Of a stretch of DNA of 64,000 bases, positions 12,305 through 26,101 are shown piece after piece. The stretch is taken from the NCBI RefSeq assembly GCF_020740795.1, contig NC_067283.1:42831659-42895658 (forward strand). Direction: 5' to 3'. Source of the stretch: Apus apus (lineage: Eukaryota; Chordata; Aves; Apodiformes; Apodidae). The position numbers and the translations under genes were made by a program. How positions within the stretch are numbered: position 1 is the first letter of the stretch; every line of letters starts with the position of its first letter. The notes under the pieces are model-generated. The model was not told the DNA's origin and did not search any database. It saw only the letters and a list, made by a program, of their open reading frames with translations.

Positions 12305-15300
12305 CTTATCACTGCTACTTATTTGTAAATTGGGTGTTTGTGGGACTTGTTCTGTAGAAAAATTCTGTTACTTATACATTATTCTCTCTGGAGCCTAACA
12401 GTGTTTATGGAAATCCCATCGTGGGTGGGAGCAATGTGCTTCTTTCTCTCTCACACATGTGGTTTGTCCCTTCCTCTGCCTCTGCTGGGGTCCCTGCTTT
12501 CAGAGACTCTGCACAGAGTCTGGATAGGCAGAACAGTTCAGTTTTGTCCAGCCTCATCATCAAGTTCTGTGCAACTTCAAGGCTCAGACAATGCCTTCTT
12601 GGCACTTCTGTCTTTCTGTCCTTTTGCAGTCCATCTCTGGTGAGCTGGAAATCCTTTGCAGGAAAAAGGGAAGTGCAGGCCCCTCTTCCTTGGTGCTGTC
12701 CCCTTTCATGTCTGGCTGTGAAGTAGAACTTGTACTTAGAAGCTGGTCTCTTCTGTCAGGACAACTGCATGATGGTGCAGCACATTTCTGCAAAAAGTAA
12801 GATTTATGCAGCTTACCAGACCCACTCTGGAGGAAAAAAAAAAAAACAAACAAAACCAAAACATTTTCTGGCCTGCTGTGCATTTTTCTGTTTGTCTGAA
12901 ATTCTACATCAATACTGCTAAGTAATTTAGTGGTCTTCTCAGAAATTCCTCTTTGTGCCTAATTGCAGGTCATCATACATCACCATTTGTTGCCACTTTA
13001 TTTTTTTTCTCTCATCCTAATATATGTGCCTTTGATTTATATTGCTTTTATTCTTTGACAAGAAAATGGCCAGATGCTAAGGTGTCAAAAAAATTGAGTA
13101 AGTAAATGAAAATAACTGGACAGATAACCTGGAAGGGTAGAAATCCCCCTCCTCACGGTGCATGGATTCTTCTTGCTTTTCCTTTTCATTAAGTGCCCCA
13201 TTTATAGCAACACAGAGCTGGAAACAATGTAGCAGTACAGAAGTCTGCTGTTTGTGGTAGAAGATATGCATGTTCTTTCCAAGATAAACTGCTTTGACAT
13301 TAATATAGAAGATTATTCAAATACAACAAATAATAGACAGTTAAATTGTCATTAATTTCATAGTGACTATTTGTTATTTATTTATAATATCCAACTTTGG
13401 CCTGCTTTTCTGCCCCACACCTTTAGATGATACATTTTGTGTTTGGTCAGAAATTGATCACTTTTTTCTTGTTAACAGCCTGAATTGAGCATGCCTCAAA
13501 TGTTTTCTGGCTTAAAAGACCAGACAACCTTCTCAGCTAGAAATCCTCTGTCAGCTGGGTCAGGGATGATTCAAGCTTCTTAGCCCTGCCAGCACAGGAC
13601 CTGTCCAAAGCATGTACACCACATGGGACTTAATTCTGGGTACCTTGAGTGAAAATACCTGCAGAGGAAGGTGCACACACACATATCTATATATGCATTT
13701 TTTTGCAACAAGGGTGCTTGATCATTAGTGCTGCCAAGACTGACTTAACCTCAGTTGTTGGAAACCAGCACCCTGACTTTAATTTGGACTGACATGGTAG
13801 ATATTTAAGGATATAGCCTCTTCTGTTTCTCTGGAGGAAAGAAAAGTGCTCAATTTCTGTTGGTGTCTCCTTCGTCTCCTGAGGTATCACTTCAGATACA
13901 TTCTTTAACTCCTCTTGGCAATCCTGTGGGAAACCCACGATGTCCTGCTGCACAGAGCATGAGTGCAGCTGAGCCCTCAGTGCTGTGGTGGCCATGGGGA
14001 GAAGCACCTGCCGAGGACTGGGGCTGGAGCCTGAGCTAGCTCTGAAGAAAAGGCTGTTTCCACTCTCCGCTGGAATTGTACCCCCTCTCCTGGCACTATA
14101 CTAGCATCTTTTTTTCAGCCTCCCACGTCACTCTGTCACTTGCCACCATGTGGAGACAAAAAAAAAACCCAACTCAAAACACCTTAGGGAGAATTTAACT
14201 CAGTCTGACAATCAAAGACTTTCTGAGCTGTGCTCTGTGATCATCCAAAGAACATGTTTTGATGCAAGTGCGCTTGTCTATACTGGACCAAGAGAAGTAA
14301 ATTACAAGTTCCCTTTTGTTTTTTGTGCCTGTTGACAGGTTTAAGGTATGACTGCAGCTTTTGCTGTTCTGACTGTGCTGGGTACATAGACTCACCAGAT
14401 GCTCCAAGTGCAGGATCCTTTCAGGCTGGAAAACTTACATGTCTGCTGCCAAAGCTTCTTCATTTCCCCCAAATCCTCCTTGTCAAACATGTCTACCAAG
14501 AAAAGCACAGGTTTTGCTCATGTCGCCAGCTCTGCTGGGGCTGTTTGAATGACAGCTCTGTCTGGCAGGCACTTTGGCACCTCACCACTGTAACTCTGCC
14601 AGAAAAAGTGTTTTAAGTTTCCTTCAGTGTCAACCTGGTTTTGAAAGCTCCATCTGTCTGCAACTTTGTCAAATATGGGATCCAGCTGTTTTAAAAATAA
14701 ACTAGGCTCGCTGTTTGGATGATGTAACAGCTTTGAGAATCAGATTGTTGTTTTGCTCATTTTTTTTCCTTCCTCTATTAAAACTGTGACTTTCTCTCTG
14801 GGGAGTGTCAGAATACATCCTGTAGCTGGAGGAACAAGAGGTAGGAGCCACAGAAAAAAAAAAAAAAAAAAAGTTCCCCTGTCTTTGTGTGTGGGTGTTC
14901 TGGTTTCTGACAATCCCACCCAAAACTTGTACATCTTCTTAAAATATAAATGTTGGGAGAAGAAAATAGGTAGTACAACCTGTTTCATACTGCCAAAAAG
15001 ACACCTTGGGGAGTCTGAAATAAGTTAGAGAGTGAGTAGTGCTTTTGTCAGGTAGAAACTGGGAAGATGAGAAAGGGAAATGAAACTTTTTTTAAAAAGA
15101 GGAAAGGTGGCTTTGAAAAGCTTGAGGACCACAGCGCTGGATGAAGGTACTGCAGGTTATGTGATGGCTTGCACACTTTTTCTGTTGCTCTGAAATGGTT
15201 GTGTTTTGTGTTGTATGAACTGTGAAGGGATGGGTTTTTTGCTCCTAAAAAGCTCTGGGGACAAATCACCATGTAGAGTATGGAGGGGATGGCAGGACAC

Positions 15301-18300
15301 TAGGATAAGGATAACTTAGTTATCATTAACTAAGAGGGGATGGCGGGGGAGGGGTAGGGCTGGGGCACTGAGTAATGCTGCAGGGAAGAGAAACAGGAGC
15401 TTATTAGGACACGAAGGAACAGGGCACAAGGAAGAGCAGGTGCAAATGCTAGTAGAAAGCTTATGAGGGGAGGAACTAATATGAGTATATTGTGCACTCA
15501 TAGGAATGCTGGCAGATATCAACAGTTTCTGGTGGTGTCAGTACTTAATGGGCAAATGTGCCTGGAGTGATAGAAAAATCTCTCTTTTCTGCTTGGCTGC
15601 TATGTACACTTCAAACCCTGCATCTAGGATTTTCATGTTCCTATAAAGCTGCAGGAAGATGCACTAAACCTGACCCAGAGCCTGCAGAACACAGCATCAA
15701 GTTGCCACATGTTATGCCCTGTTTAACTTAAAATTGCTTGGGGCTCCACTGTTCTTAGAGACAGCATGGAGCAAAATGCTGCTGCTGAGCATGAGAGGCT
15801 GTGTGCTGGCCAGGGGCCTTGGCCATCCCTCTGGCTAGGAGCAAAAGCATAGATCTGCTTTTAGACTGAGTGTCAGCAGGAAGCCAAGGAAAGCCAGAGC
15901 TATGTGTTGCTGGGCCTGACAGGTGAGCACTGGGCAGGCATCTGGGAGGTGCTGCTGGTTGTGTGAGCTGGGGAGAAGCAGGTACCAGAGAAAAGGTCTT
16001 TGGGAGGCCTGTGTCCTGTTCCTTCTGCCTGCAGGGATTTACACCCAGGTGGCAGGAGAGAGCCCTCACCACAAAGCTCTGGGGTGTTGTTAAGCACCCG
16101 GCCTGTTGAGGCCCTTTCAATTTTCAGACTGGAGCACAGGTGCAGGCAGGGGGCCCTTGGCTTAGCTTTTGCTCCTCTGCAGATGCACAGGGCTGCACAC
16201 TTGCAAGGCCATCCCACTGGGAACAGGTAGCTCTTGATTTCTGTCCCTGGTCCCAGGGCTTGTTTAACCCTGCTACATGGAAACAAGCTGGGAAGTTGCA
16301 CTGGTGCTTGTCATCTTCCTCTCCTGGAGAAGGATAAACTTTTTTCCAGCACAACAGCAGCTGGAAAATAGGAACAGCAGTAAGTGCTGTAGGCTACTGG
16401 TCCCTATGCCTGTCCCTTCCAGAGGTCATGGATTACCCACAGCTGGCTACTCCAGAGTTTGTTTCCGTACTGCCTGTCCCAGAGCCCAGAGAGTTCATCA
16501 AACTCAGCTAGTTCCCTGGATCAGCACTCTGGTTTTACATAGCCAGTATGGTATGTACACTCTGTTGTTTATTACTAGGGACTGACCAGCATACAGTGGG
16601 TTCCCACCTTCCAGGAGCTTGCATTAATGTCTTGCCTATTTATTAAATATCAAACCAGCTCTCATCACCTGCCCGGACCAGCCCCTCTGCCCTGGGGCAG
16701 TTGGCAAAAAAAATAAATAAATCTGTCTGCTTTTTGCCTTCTACCAAACTTCTGTCTGAGCTGCTCTGACAGTGAAATTGAAGCTTTCTGGCCATGCCCA
16801 GCAGCAGCACTTCACACAGGTAGAAAGCTTGAAAGTTAAAATAAAAAATTGAAAGAAAAAAGGAAAAAAACTGTTGCAGCACCACAGGAGTTTCCTGCCT
16901 CAAGGCTGAGGTGGCTGCCAGAATAAGCTTTCAGTTTTGCAGAGGCAGAATTTAGATATCAAAATCTTTGGCATTGTTCTGGCTTAGTGCTGTGGAAGCT
17001 TGGCTGTAAGAAGACAGTGTTGAGCAGCCAAAGGCACGATATTGTGGCTGCTTAGTATGTGCCGGGGAGACAGTAGTATCATAGGACAGGTTCAGAGCAA
17101 GGAGGCTGAGAGGTACCTTGCTTTTGGGCCAGGAAGGGCAAGAAGAAGGGCAGAGGCAGAAAATGCAGATGAAGAAGCTAAAACCAAGGGGCCACTGCAG
17201 AGGGGGGGCACAAGGTGACATTTCCTGAGCGAGCAGCTCAGAACAGTGCTGTTGCTCAGGTTTATGTTTTTGTATCGCTTCCTGAACACGATATGACACC
17301 CAGCATCACCTTTTTTTTGCATATTGCTGGATTACAGCTGTACAGAAAGGCACACAAAATACATATTTTCAAAAACAGTTTTGTCACTGGGTAAGTGCTA
17401 ACCGGCCCTCAGGTGAGACTTGTATTTGAGCTGAGTATGTCCTTCAGAGCACCAGCCAGCCATGAAGGCCAGAGCTTTTGAAGCAGAAGATAGGATTAGG
17501 AGGTAGATAAAATTACTTCAATTAAAAAAGCATTTTTGTGGATCCTGGGTTGAACCGAGTTAAATTCAAAATGCCCAGTGTGGTGTAGATTTCATATATT
17601 GCTCTTCAGATGCTTACAGACCCAGAATAACAGCAGTGCACAAAGCAACCATTTGGAAGGAATAAACTGCAACCTCTAAAGCAGAAGAGCAGCAGTCCTG
17701 CCCTCCTCACTGTGACAGCAATTCAGCCAGCACTGGGAAGTAACACAAGAAGGTACAGGTGTCCTGGTGCCAACGTTTGGTGCTACAAAGCCCCCAGGTT
17801 ACCCTGACTGGCCCTAAAATAATTTCAGGCCCATCCTGGTGCACAGAGGCACTGCCACATATGTCACCTTCAGAGACTGTCTCACCTGTGACTCCAGAGA
17901 GGTGTGCCCACAGGCTGGGACCAGGCAAAGGTAGACAGGCAGCTGTGCAGCAAACCAAGCCCCTGAGGGAAAGAGGGGATAGCACAGAAGAAAAGGAACA
18001 GACTGAGTGCCCAGCCATGTCTTAGTTCCATCACTTGCATCTCAGCACTTAACAGAGCTAAGGCAATAGTTGGGTGGGTGGGAAGAGCCCTGGCTAGGAG
18101 GTGTGTATCACCTCAAAGCCTGTAGCTAGCCAAAAGCATCCATTTGCAGCTTCCTTTTCATTACATCTGCTAGCCAGCTATGATGGTAGTGTACAATTTC
18201 CCCCCCAGTAGAGCCCTGCCAGCACACACAATTACATGAACACAGCTTTCTTTTATTGAGATTATTGGGGGCTGTAGGAGGTGGACCAGTGCTGGTGGCT

Positions 18301-21300
18301 TTGTACCATAAGTAGGAATCACAGCCCTGCTGGTATAATAGCTCCTTTTAAATCAGAAGTGCTTTGTCCATCTAGCATGGTCTACTGTTATTTCTATATC
18401 TGTAAATCACTCTTAACATAAAACTTAATGATCCACATCCCCCTTTTTCATGAACCCCAGCCAAACAAGTGCACAATGCTGCAGCTGGAGCTATTAAGCT
18501 ATAGTGGCAGCAAAGCACTCCATTAGTACCTCATGCTCAGCAGTTTGTGATGCATGAGAGCTGAATAATTATGCCCTTGTTACCCTTAAATGAGAGGCAC
18601 AATTGCCAGAAACAAGCGTTTAGAATTAAAAAAAATGTATCAAGTCAAGGACACCATTTGTTCATTCATAAAACAAGCCTTTCTGAGCAAGAGGACTATG
18701 AAGCAGAGAACAGACAGGCTTACGTTAACAAGACAGTTGTTTCTAGAGTTCTACTGTACCCCCTCAGATAAATATCCATGGCCACTTCATCCCAGCTGTT
18801 TTGAGAAACCAGCAGGCAGAGCTTTAGCAAAAGCTTTTGTAGCTATGAATTGCATTGCCAGGGAGGTTTCGTTTGGACTTGAGGGACAGGAGCAGGAAGC
18901 AGGGCTTGAGCAATGTGAGTACCAATAACTGGTGATCTGCAGCCTTTGAAACAGAGCAGGCAGCCATAGGAGACTGAAAACGGGTGTTAATAATAAAAAT
19001 AGAGTGGTGAGAGTCTGTCCTCCCTTCTAAGGTGCCTTGTTATGCTCTCCGTGAATACAAGTGAGGACCAAAAAGAGGGTTCTGAAGAACACCCCAAACT
19101 CAGCACTGCAGAATACTACATGCTTTCATGCAGCACCTCTAGCGACAGATACCAGACTGGATATTTGCTGTCCTCTTCTGGCTGCACATCAGTTATACAA
19201 CAGAAGAATGTGCTTATGCTGTCACCTCCTTGTGAAGCTCTGACTCTCACCTCAGGACTTGCCAACTTCAAAGCAGCCAAGACTGTTTTATTTTCCCGTT
19301 CCTCTTCTAGTATTTAGCCAAGAGATAATAGGTCATAAGAAACAAACTCAATGAGTGATTAGGACATGAGGGCTGGTCAAAGCAAGTTTCACTGAAGTGC
19401 CTGGAGAGGACCAAAATGGCAGGAAGCCCCACCTGGCATGTATTACAGCTGTATTTGCCAACACTTCTGTTGGTGGCTGCTGAATTTTTTCCAGCATGCA
19501 TGATTTGCATTTTTCTGATGATGAGGTTCTCTCATTAAGCTTCCCGAGAGCCTAGGAAATGCTCAGGTACTCCCCATTCCTTTCTTCTCATTCACGTTCC
19601 TGTCATTGAAAACCACAGCGTCGCACAGACTACAAGAATCTTCCAAGCTGCAGCACAGTGTTTGAGGTGCAGGCGTAGTCACACAGCTGAAGCTTGACTT
19701 TGTGATAAAAATAAATTTTAAAGAGCATTTCTTGAAAGGTTACAAGACAAAAGGAAAACTCTTTCAAACTGCTTAGGTAAGGTAGCTCCTTGAGACAGTA
19801 TTGATCTGATTATCCTATCAAAAAAACCCTCAGGCTGCATTGTGAGAAATAAGCAAATGATTTGAAGCAGTATCACTAAAATGCACAGCTCAGCTGATAG
19901 CCACACTGAGAAAAGAGGGCAGGGGGCCTTCAACTGCAGTGAAAAATACAGGTGGGAGGATGGCGAACTCCTCCAGATCAAGTAATTTCAATCACAGGAC
20001 CATCTTTGCCCTCTTGTGGGCAAACTTCTCTCCTGCAGCTTCTCAGCGGGTTTCTGTGCAAACAACTGCACTGTGCAGGCGGCACAACCAGAATCTAAAA
20101 CACATCCCTAGCCCTCCTTGCACTTCCATTAGCAGGCAGAGAATAGCTATTCTGAATTCAAAGAGAAGTCAAACCCAAACCCCAGCCAAGTAGTTAACTT
20201 TGCTTGCTTGGTTCGTGCTAGGCAGCACAAAGGAGGCTGTGTGATAAAGCAGGTGGGTGCTCGTGCAGGAGCTGTGAGGAAAAGGCCCACCCAAAAGCAT
20301 GTCTTGAACAAGGGATGCAAAGGCAGCAGCGACCGGATGGTGCCTGTGTGCTCACAAAGGAAAGCTGTGGAGTAGCAGCCTGGACTCTGACCTGCTGCTA
20401 GTACTGTTCTGAGAATTCACAGCTAACTAACCTGGATTATGCTCCTGAGAAAGGAGCTGTCATGACTCTAGAAACAACAGGGCTTAAACTGTGTGGTCAT
20501 GCTTCAAAATACTAATTTTTTCTTAGGACTTCTGAGTTATTTTCCCATGCTGTGTAAATCCACCCCTGACGGGCCCTTTTAATATAATATTTTGCCTCAA
20601 TTGTTTGCTTGCATCTAGCTTTCAAATTTAATTAAAAACATTAGAGACCTTTTCCCTTATGAATCCTTACAGTTACACTCACCTCTGGCAACTTTGTCAG
20701 TCAAAACGTCACCTTCAACGTTACGATTGAGGAAAAATATACCATGGAATTCCAGTTTCAGTGCTGAGGATGAAGAAAGTGCTGTTCTCCTCCTGTATCA
20801 CGAAACAGAAAAGCTACCCTGACAAAAAGCATGCAGGTAGATTTCCATGCCCCTGTCACTGACAATCAGACAAAAAAATTTAAAGGATGCAGCAGCTCCC
20901 CCTCAACCAAGTAATTCAGTCACCTGCATTTTTCTAGACCAGAAGAATTATTTGTTCTTCACACTTTTTGCTAGTTTGTGCTTCTTCCTTTAACAAGTCT
21001 GCCACTCTATAATTTTTTTTGGCTCCAAGTAATCAAGACAAGAGGAAAGCAGCACTTTAAATATGCTTGTCACAGTAAGCTATACACCATGGTAGGTGTC
21101 ACATCTATTGCCAGCTACTTCAGTTGGACCCCTGGGGTGTGAGACAATACTGACCTTATAGGACCTTTCCTCCTGGAAACTGTCAGTGAGAATATCCAGC
21201 TTTGCAAGTTGGACCCTCTTCCCCAGTAACAGGCAAACACAATGCAAGCTCTTTCCTCCAAACCAGGAACAATAAATGATGTTATTTCCTACGGGTGGCT

Positions 21301-21354
21301 CTGGGAGAACTACACAGCGACGCCAAATCACAGCAGCAGAAATGAGAAACACTT
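12305..21354. other. Convergent intergenic region between CMTM7 and CMTM6
   Basis: This region of about 9 kb lies between the inferred 3' ends of two convergent genes. It has simple A runs (for example 14853-14871) and several ORFs of 60-133 codons, none with a recognisable domain. I saw no CR1 tail, LTR or tRNA-like sequence. It could hold an untranslated RNA that cannot be seen by eye. Confidence 0.6.
14853..14871. repeat. Poly-A tract
   Basis: This is a run of about 19 A bases in the intergenic region. There is no LINE or processed gene immediately upstream that would explain it as a retroposon tail. Confidence 0.85.
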
Positions 21355-21371
21355 GAGTTATTTACTAATAT

Positions 21372-21377
21372 TTTATT
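21372..21377 (-). terminator. CMTM6: Candidate distal CMTM6 polyadenylation signal
   Basis: On the minus strand an AATAAA hexamer lies in AT-rich sequence, followed after 15-25 bases by a TG/CT-rich stretch (tgtttctcatttctgctg). This is the strongest-looking terminator before the unrelated intergenic sequence. Confidence 0.5.
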
Positions 21378-24300
21378 TTTTTAATTATTACAAAATATTT
21401 TAGAAAGTTCTTAAGACCAAAAAAGCATAATACATTAAAAAAGACCACAGGTTTAAAATGGAAAAAAAATAATAATATTTAAGCATTTCAGAATTATTTA
21501 AATGAAAATTCAAGGCAACACTGGTAACAAAACTGTATACAATTTTAATCTTACATGTATATATAAAATGGCTGTATTATTATCCTGATTTAATAATCAA
21601 TAAAAGTCATTTAAATTATCAAAGGTATTAAAAGTGACAGATAGTTCTTAACAGCATAAAATTTAATATCTAGAGAACTACTTACTTTTACAGCAATAGA
21701 CGAAAACAAAGATGAATTTCCATCTTAAAGGCACTACCAGCATCTTGATTTGTTACAATCTTATCTAATCTCCCAAAAATTTCACAAAGTATTTCCTTTC
21801 AGAGTAGAAAGCTTGGTATTTTTACTGCACCAGTTTGAATGAGGATCACCATGATGGCCATTATGCAAAAACATTTTGTACAGAGTGCTGAGCGTTGGCT
21901 GAGATCGGTCACTGCTTTTCAAGTTGGAGGGTGCAAAGGTAGAACTCAGTTGTAACAGAGCACAACCCTTCCCTGTTATTTTTAGGCGAAGAGTGCAAGT
22001 AGTAAGGCATCATTCTTTCACATATTTGGAACCCAAAGGGCACTGGTAGCTTTGTGATTTTAATGCGGGCTGAACACCAAACACAAAAATTAACATTCAC
22101 AATCCACACAATGTACATGCACATTTTCAGAGCAGAAACTCAGTCTGGCCACTTAACAAGCCCCCACTTGTCCTGGAGAATCATCTGCACTGTTCTCAAG
22201 GCGCTGTAAACAAAGCCTGAAGTGGATACAGAACCTTTAAATATTTTTTGGATGGGCTCAGGTGAAACGACAAAAGGTTTTACGTGTCTGAGCAGGTGTA
22301 CAACACTACTGCCACCCCCTGTGGTGAAGAAGGGAGAAGACAATCCCCAGGTAGATTTACTGGGCCAGTTGCTTCTTTCCACAAGTTTTACTACAAGTTA
22401 AGATTGTACAGAGATGGTTACTTTGCCATAACAGAAAAAACTTAAGACAGCTGCTTGTTACAGCAGTTCTACCAGAGCTCCCACCACTTCCCTGAACAAT
22501 CCTTAATCCACTTCACTCAGAATCAGTCACCTTAATGTAAGTAATGTAAACAGCTGATTCAAGTAAAGCAGGCTGATTTCATCAGGCAGGAAAACAAGCA
22601 GACCACTTTGCTGACAGAGCACGGGAGAGGTAAGAGACATCCAGCCACATGCACAGAGCTCCTGCAGAAACAGATGTTTAATCCAGCTCCAACACCATTC
22701 TGTGGAATCAGTCTAATTAAAGGACAGACACTCAAAGCCTGGATCTGGCACCAGAAGCATACAAGGGGGGATGTCAAGACTACGGGAGACCAGTCTGCTC
22801 ACCCATTCCAGCAAGGAAGTCTCTCCCCTACCTAGTCTGTGAGGGCAGAAGAGCTAGGAGATAGCATTATCTTCAGAAGCTGATAAAGCAGTTAAGGGAA
22901 GGAATGACCTTGCAGAGGCAGAGAACAGCATGCACACTAGCAAACCTGCTTATCAACTATTTTAAAACAGAACAAAAGGAACACCTCATACTTACAAGCC
23001 TAGGGTGAATAGTACTGCCATGTAGAAACTGCTTTCTTAGCCAACAAAGGGTTGAGAAGCAACAATTTAGCAGTTGCCTTGAACCCATAACCAATATGTG
23101 TCTCATCTGCTGTGACAGACTAATGCCAGCTGTACAGTATCTGGGATGGAGCACTACATTGTGAAGAATAGCAGGACTCTATTAGTAAACTCCTGAGACA
23201 TACGGGAAAACAACTAACTAACTAGTTTCCCAAAGACTACTGTTAGTAGCTTTCATTTGCTGATGGCAAATGCTTGCATCTCTTTCAGTCAGAGATGCAG
23301 TCTGATCCTCAGATCTCTGCATGGATCAGTCAGTTGGTGAGAGAACCAGTATAAACAACCTACTTGTAACAGCTAAAATTAAAACAAAACCCATGCCAGA
23401 ACCGCCTCACTATGCCAACCCAAAACACTCTGGGGATGCCAGCATGGACGTAGTAGGAGAATCCATCAAACCAGTCTGCAAAGGATAACAGACCTCCCAT
23501 GAGCAGACTGTTGGCCTTTTGTTTCAAAAGGCCTAATGGTCAGCTCATGGGATTCAGGAGACCTTGGTGAGAGCCACCTTCTTCTGACATCAACTCCTTG
23601 TGGCACCTTCTCATAACAATAACTTGCTCTGTATTTCAGTTTCTCTCTGTAGTAGGCATCATAAATAGGGAGGCCAAAGCAGAGAGATGACTTTACAGAT
23701 CCCTTTCAGTACCTGTATCTCCATTTCAGAACTTTACACCAGTAACAACGCACTTGGAGGAAGGGAAGGGGAGAATTCTATAGAAAAAGCAACCAAAACC
23801 CAGAACTACATTCACCTATTTTCAATCTAAGAAAAATTACAGGCAAAATTACCTCAAGATAAATGGTGCTGCACTGCTTAATAAATAGCAGCAGCACAGT
23901 GTTACCCTCACACTATATTTACTGCTTTTAATTAGAGATCGAGATTTTGAGACTACAGACATTTTTATGTGAAAATAAACTCAGTAGAAAACTGGGCAGT
24001 AAAAAATAAAACCCCTTAGAATATTAATCACAGATATGGACACAATCCCCAAAGCAAGACACTGCAAATCATAGCAGAGACAGTTCTCATTGTGGGACGT
24101 TTCGTATCACCAGTAACACTGCTTGTAAACAAAACATCTCTGATCTACCCAGTTTTCAGATACAGTTACAACAAGCTCTGTACAACTAGACTGAGATTAA
24201 GCTCTAGTGCAAATGGACACTAATAAATACGGGGTAGGGGTGGGGAAAGCTAGTCCCAAGAGAATTTCTTCTTCACAAAGCAGGGAATTTTTTGAGGGAC

Positions 24301-25913
24301 AGTATGTCTTTTTTGCATGACTCTAAAACCAAACTATACAGCTTAAACTTGGTGCTTCACACCACCTGTCAAAATTTTACATTCTCCAAGCAAAGTGTAG
24401 TGTTAGGCTTGAGTCTGAGACCTCAGAGAAAGAGCATCACAGAAAATGGCAACACTGGAAAAACTTTGACCTTCTTTCATAGTCCTTTATCTTACAACAG
24501 CTTCCTCACCCGTTTCCAAATACAGCTTGCTCAGCCAATTTCTGGAGGGCTCGGTCTCACTGCTGCCGCAACAGGTTACAGGACTATAAATCTGTCAGAC
24601 TAAGGTATTGATGAAATGGAGTTAATGCCTGGAGGACACGGAAAATGTCACGAGCACTCCCAACAAGAAACGTTTTTGCATAATCAGCTTTTTCTCATTT
24701 GCTTTGGTATTTCGGAACATCTCCTGGCTTACAGCAATTTGCCCTAGTTTTGAAGGCTTTCCTCTGAAGTGAGGTCTAGCAGTCTTTTTTCTACCTCAGA
24801 CATCTGAAAAATGCCTTTTCACCACTTGATTTCTTCTACAGACATCAACAGCTCCTCTGGTATGTCCATCACTCATCTGATAAATGTTGCATCAGTAGTG
24901 TTTCTTGCACTCCTACAGCCTGTCACATTTAATTCACATCAAAGGTACAGGTGCTTATTTACCTGTTTAGCAACTGACTTAGTCAGCAGCAAGAAGTCTC
25001 AAGCTGGTGACATTTTAAAAAACAAATAAAATGGTGGGGTTTGTAACCATTCTGGCAAAACTCACCATTTACTATGCATAAACAAGCTGCATATGGTATT
25101 AACCTTCCAAGTAATATTCACCAGGATAGTACCAACATGCTGTAACATTTTTCCCATTTATGTTTTCAGATTGCCACTCTTCGGGCTACTCCACAAAAAT
25201 ACTTATGCTTCCATCTTTTCCCTCTCACAGCTGGGTTTTCAAGTTTCTTCCTGCAACTTTTACAGCTTTCAAACCAATCTGAAAGAAGATTCTGGCATAA
25301 AAGTCCAAACTTTGAGTATCATGGGGTGCAAAACTGTCTCCTTAACACACCTTTACATTACCCTTTCCATAAAACCCTTACACTCACTATCCCATTAAAA
25401 TGATTTCCACAGACTGAACTGAGACATATGAATAGTCAAAACAAAAGTCCTTACATAAGGGTAGGCATTCTGGAAGGGTCTGATTCTATGTCCCTTTTAC
25501 ACTCACAGTTTGACCAGTAAGTACAAGAATGAATTCTGCTGTACTAATTTTAACTTGTAACAGAAGTATCTGGTCCATTTATACAGAAAATATCTTTAGC
25601 TTTTAGGTCAGAATTTATGCATTGCACATTAACCATTATTAGTCATCTTTGCCAAATTCAAATCAGCAGGCTGTTGACCTTCAGTTATTCCAATTAGACA
25701 TGAGGTTTTTTAGTGTATGGTACCTGGACAGGTGGCAGGACCAGTTATTAAGCAGGACCAGTTACCTTATAACATGATGCTCAAGATGCCATTACCGGAC
25801 CTAAAGATCTACAAAAATTTGCAATGAGCAATGCATACAAAATTCATTAGAAAGAAGAGACATAAGTTGTTACCTACAGTGCACTGAAAGTTCATTTTAG
25901 TTTGCTCCATTTA

Positions 25914-25933
25914 AAAAAAAAAAAAAAAAAAAA
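25914..25933 (-). repeat. CMTM6: T tract in the CMTM6 3'UTR (A run on + strand)
   Basis: About 20 consecutive T bases on the gene's sense strand, starting about 20 bases after the stop codon. In the mRNA this is a U tract, a possible binding site for U-rich-binding proteins or a length-variable microsatellite. Confidence 0.85.
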
Positions 25934-25951
25934 GGAAATCATTCCAGAAAG

Positions 25952-26101
25952 TTAACTTTGTTTATTCAGTGGCTGATTTTCTGTGGCACTCTGAGGGTTA
26001 CCAGGATTTTCAGTGCGTTCGTCAATGTTTTGTTTCCGACCGTGAAAATACTCTATAATAATTTCAGCTAAAAATGCAACACTTGCAAAAAATCCAAGCA
26101 C
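25952..26101 (-). CDS. CMTM6: CMTM6 exon 4 (last coding exon)
   Basis: The exon has 49 codons plus TAA. The acceptor on the minus strand is ctttcacag. It encodes TM4 ([14 protein letters not shown]) and the cytoplasmic tail ending in Ser before the stop at 25952-25954. Confidence 0.95.
   Translation of the reverse strand: MLGFFASVAFLAEIIIEYFHGRKQNIDERTENPGNPQSATENQPLNKQS

Larger units (their letters stand above)
21355..25951 (-). other. CMTM6: CMTM6 3'UTR (inferred)
   Basis: Sequence after the CMTM6 stop (25952-25954) runs without introns or genes to an AATAAA at 21372-21377 (minus strand). That signal is followed by a plausible cleavage zone near 21355 and GT-rich sequence. The last 350 bases are very AT-rich with many ATTTA-like words, as in regulated 3'UTRs. 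A T tract of about 20 bases on the minus strand begins about 20 bases after the stop. The length of about 4.6 kb is longer than the roughly 3 kb I recall for human CMTM6, so earlier cleavage sites are possible. Confidence 0.55.

Noticed and set aside
15755-16301. Overlapping open frames of 121 and 133 codons on the minus strand
   Set aside because: They have no recognisable family or hydrophobic pattern, no splice partners and no CpG island; such lengths are expected by chance in this moderately GC-rich stretch.
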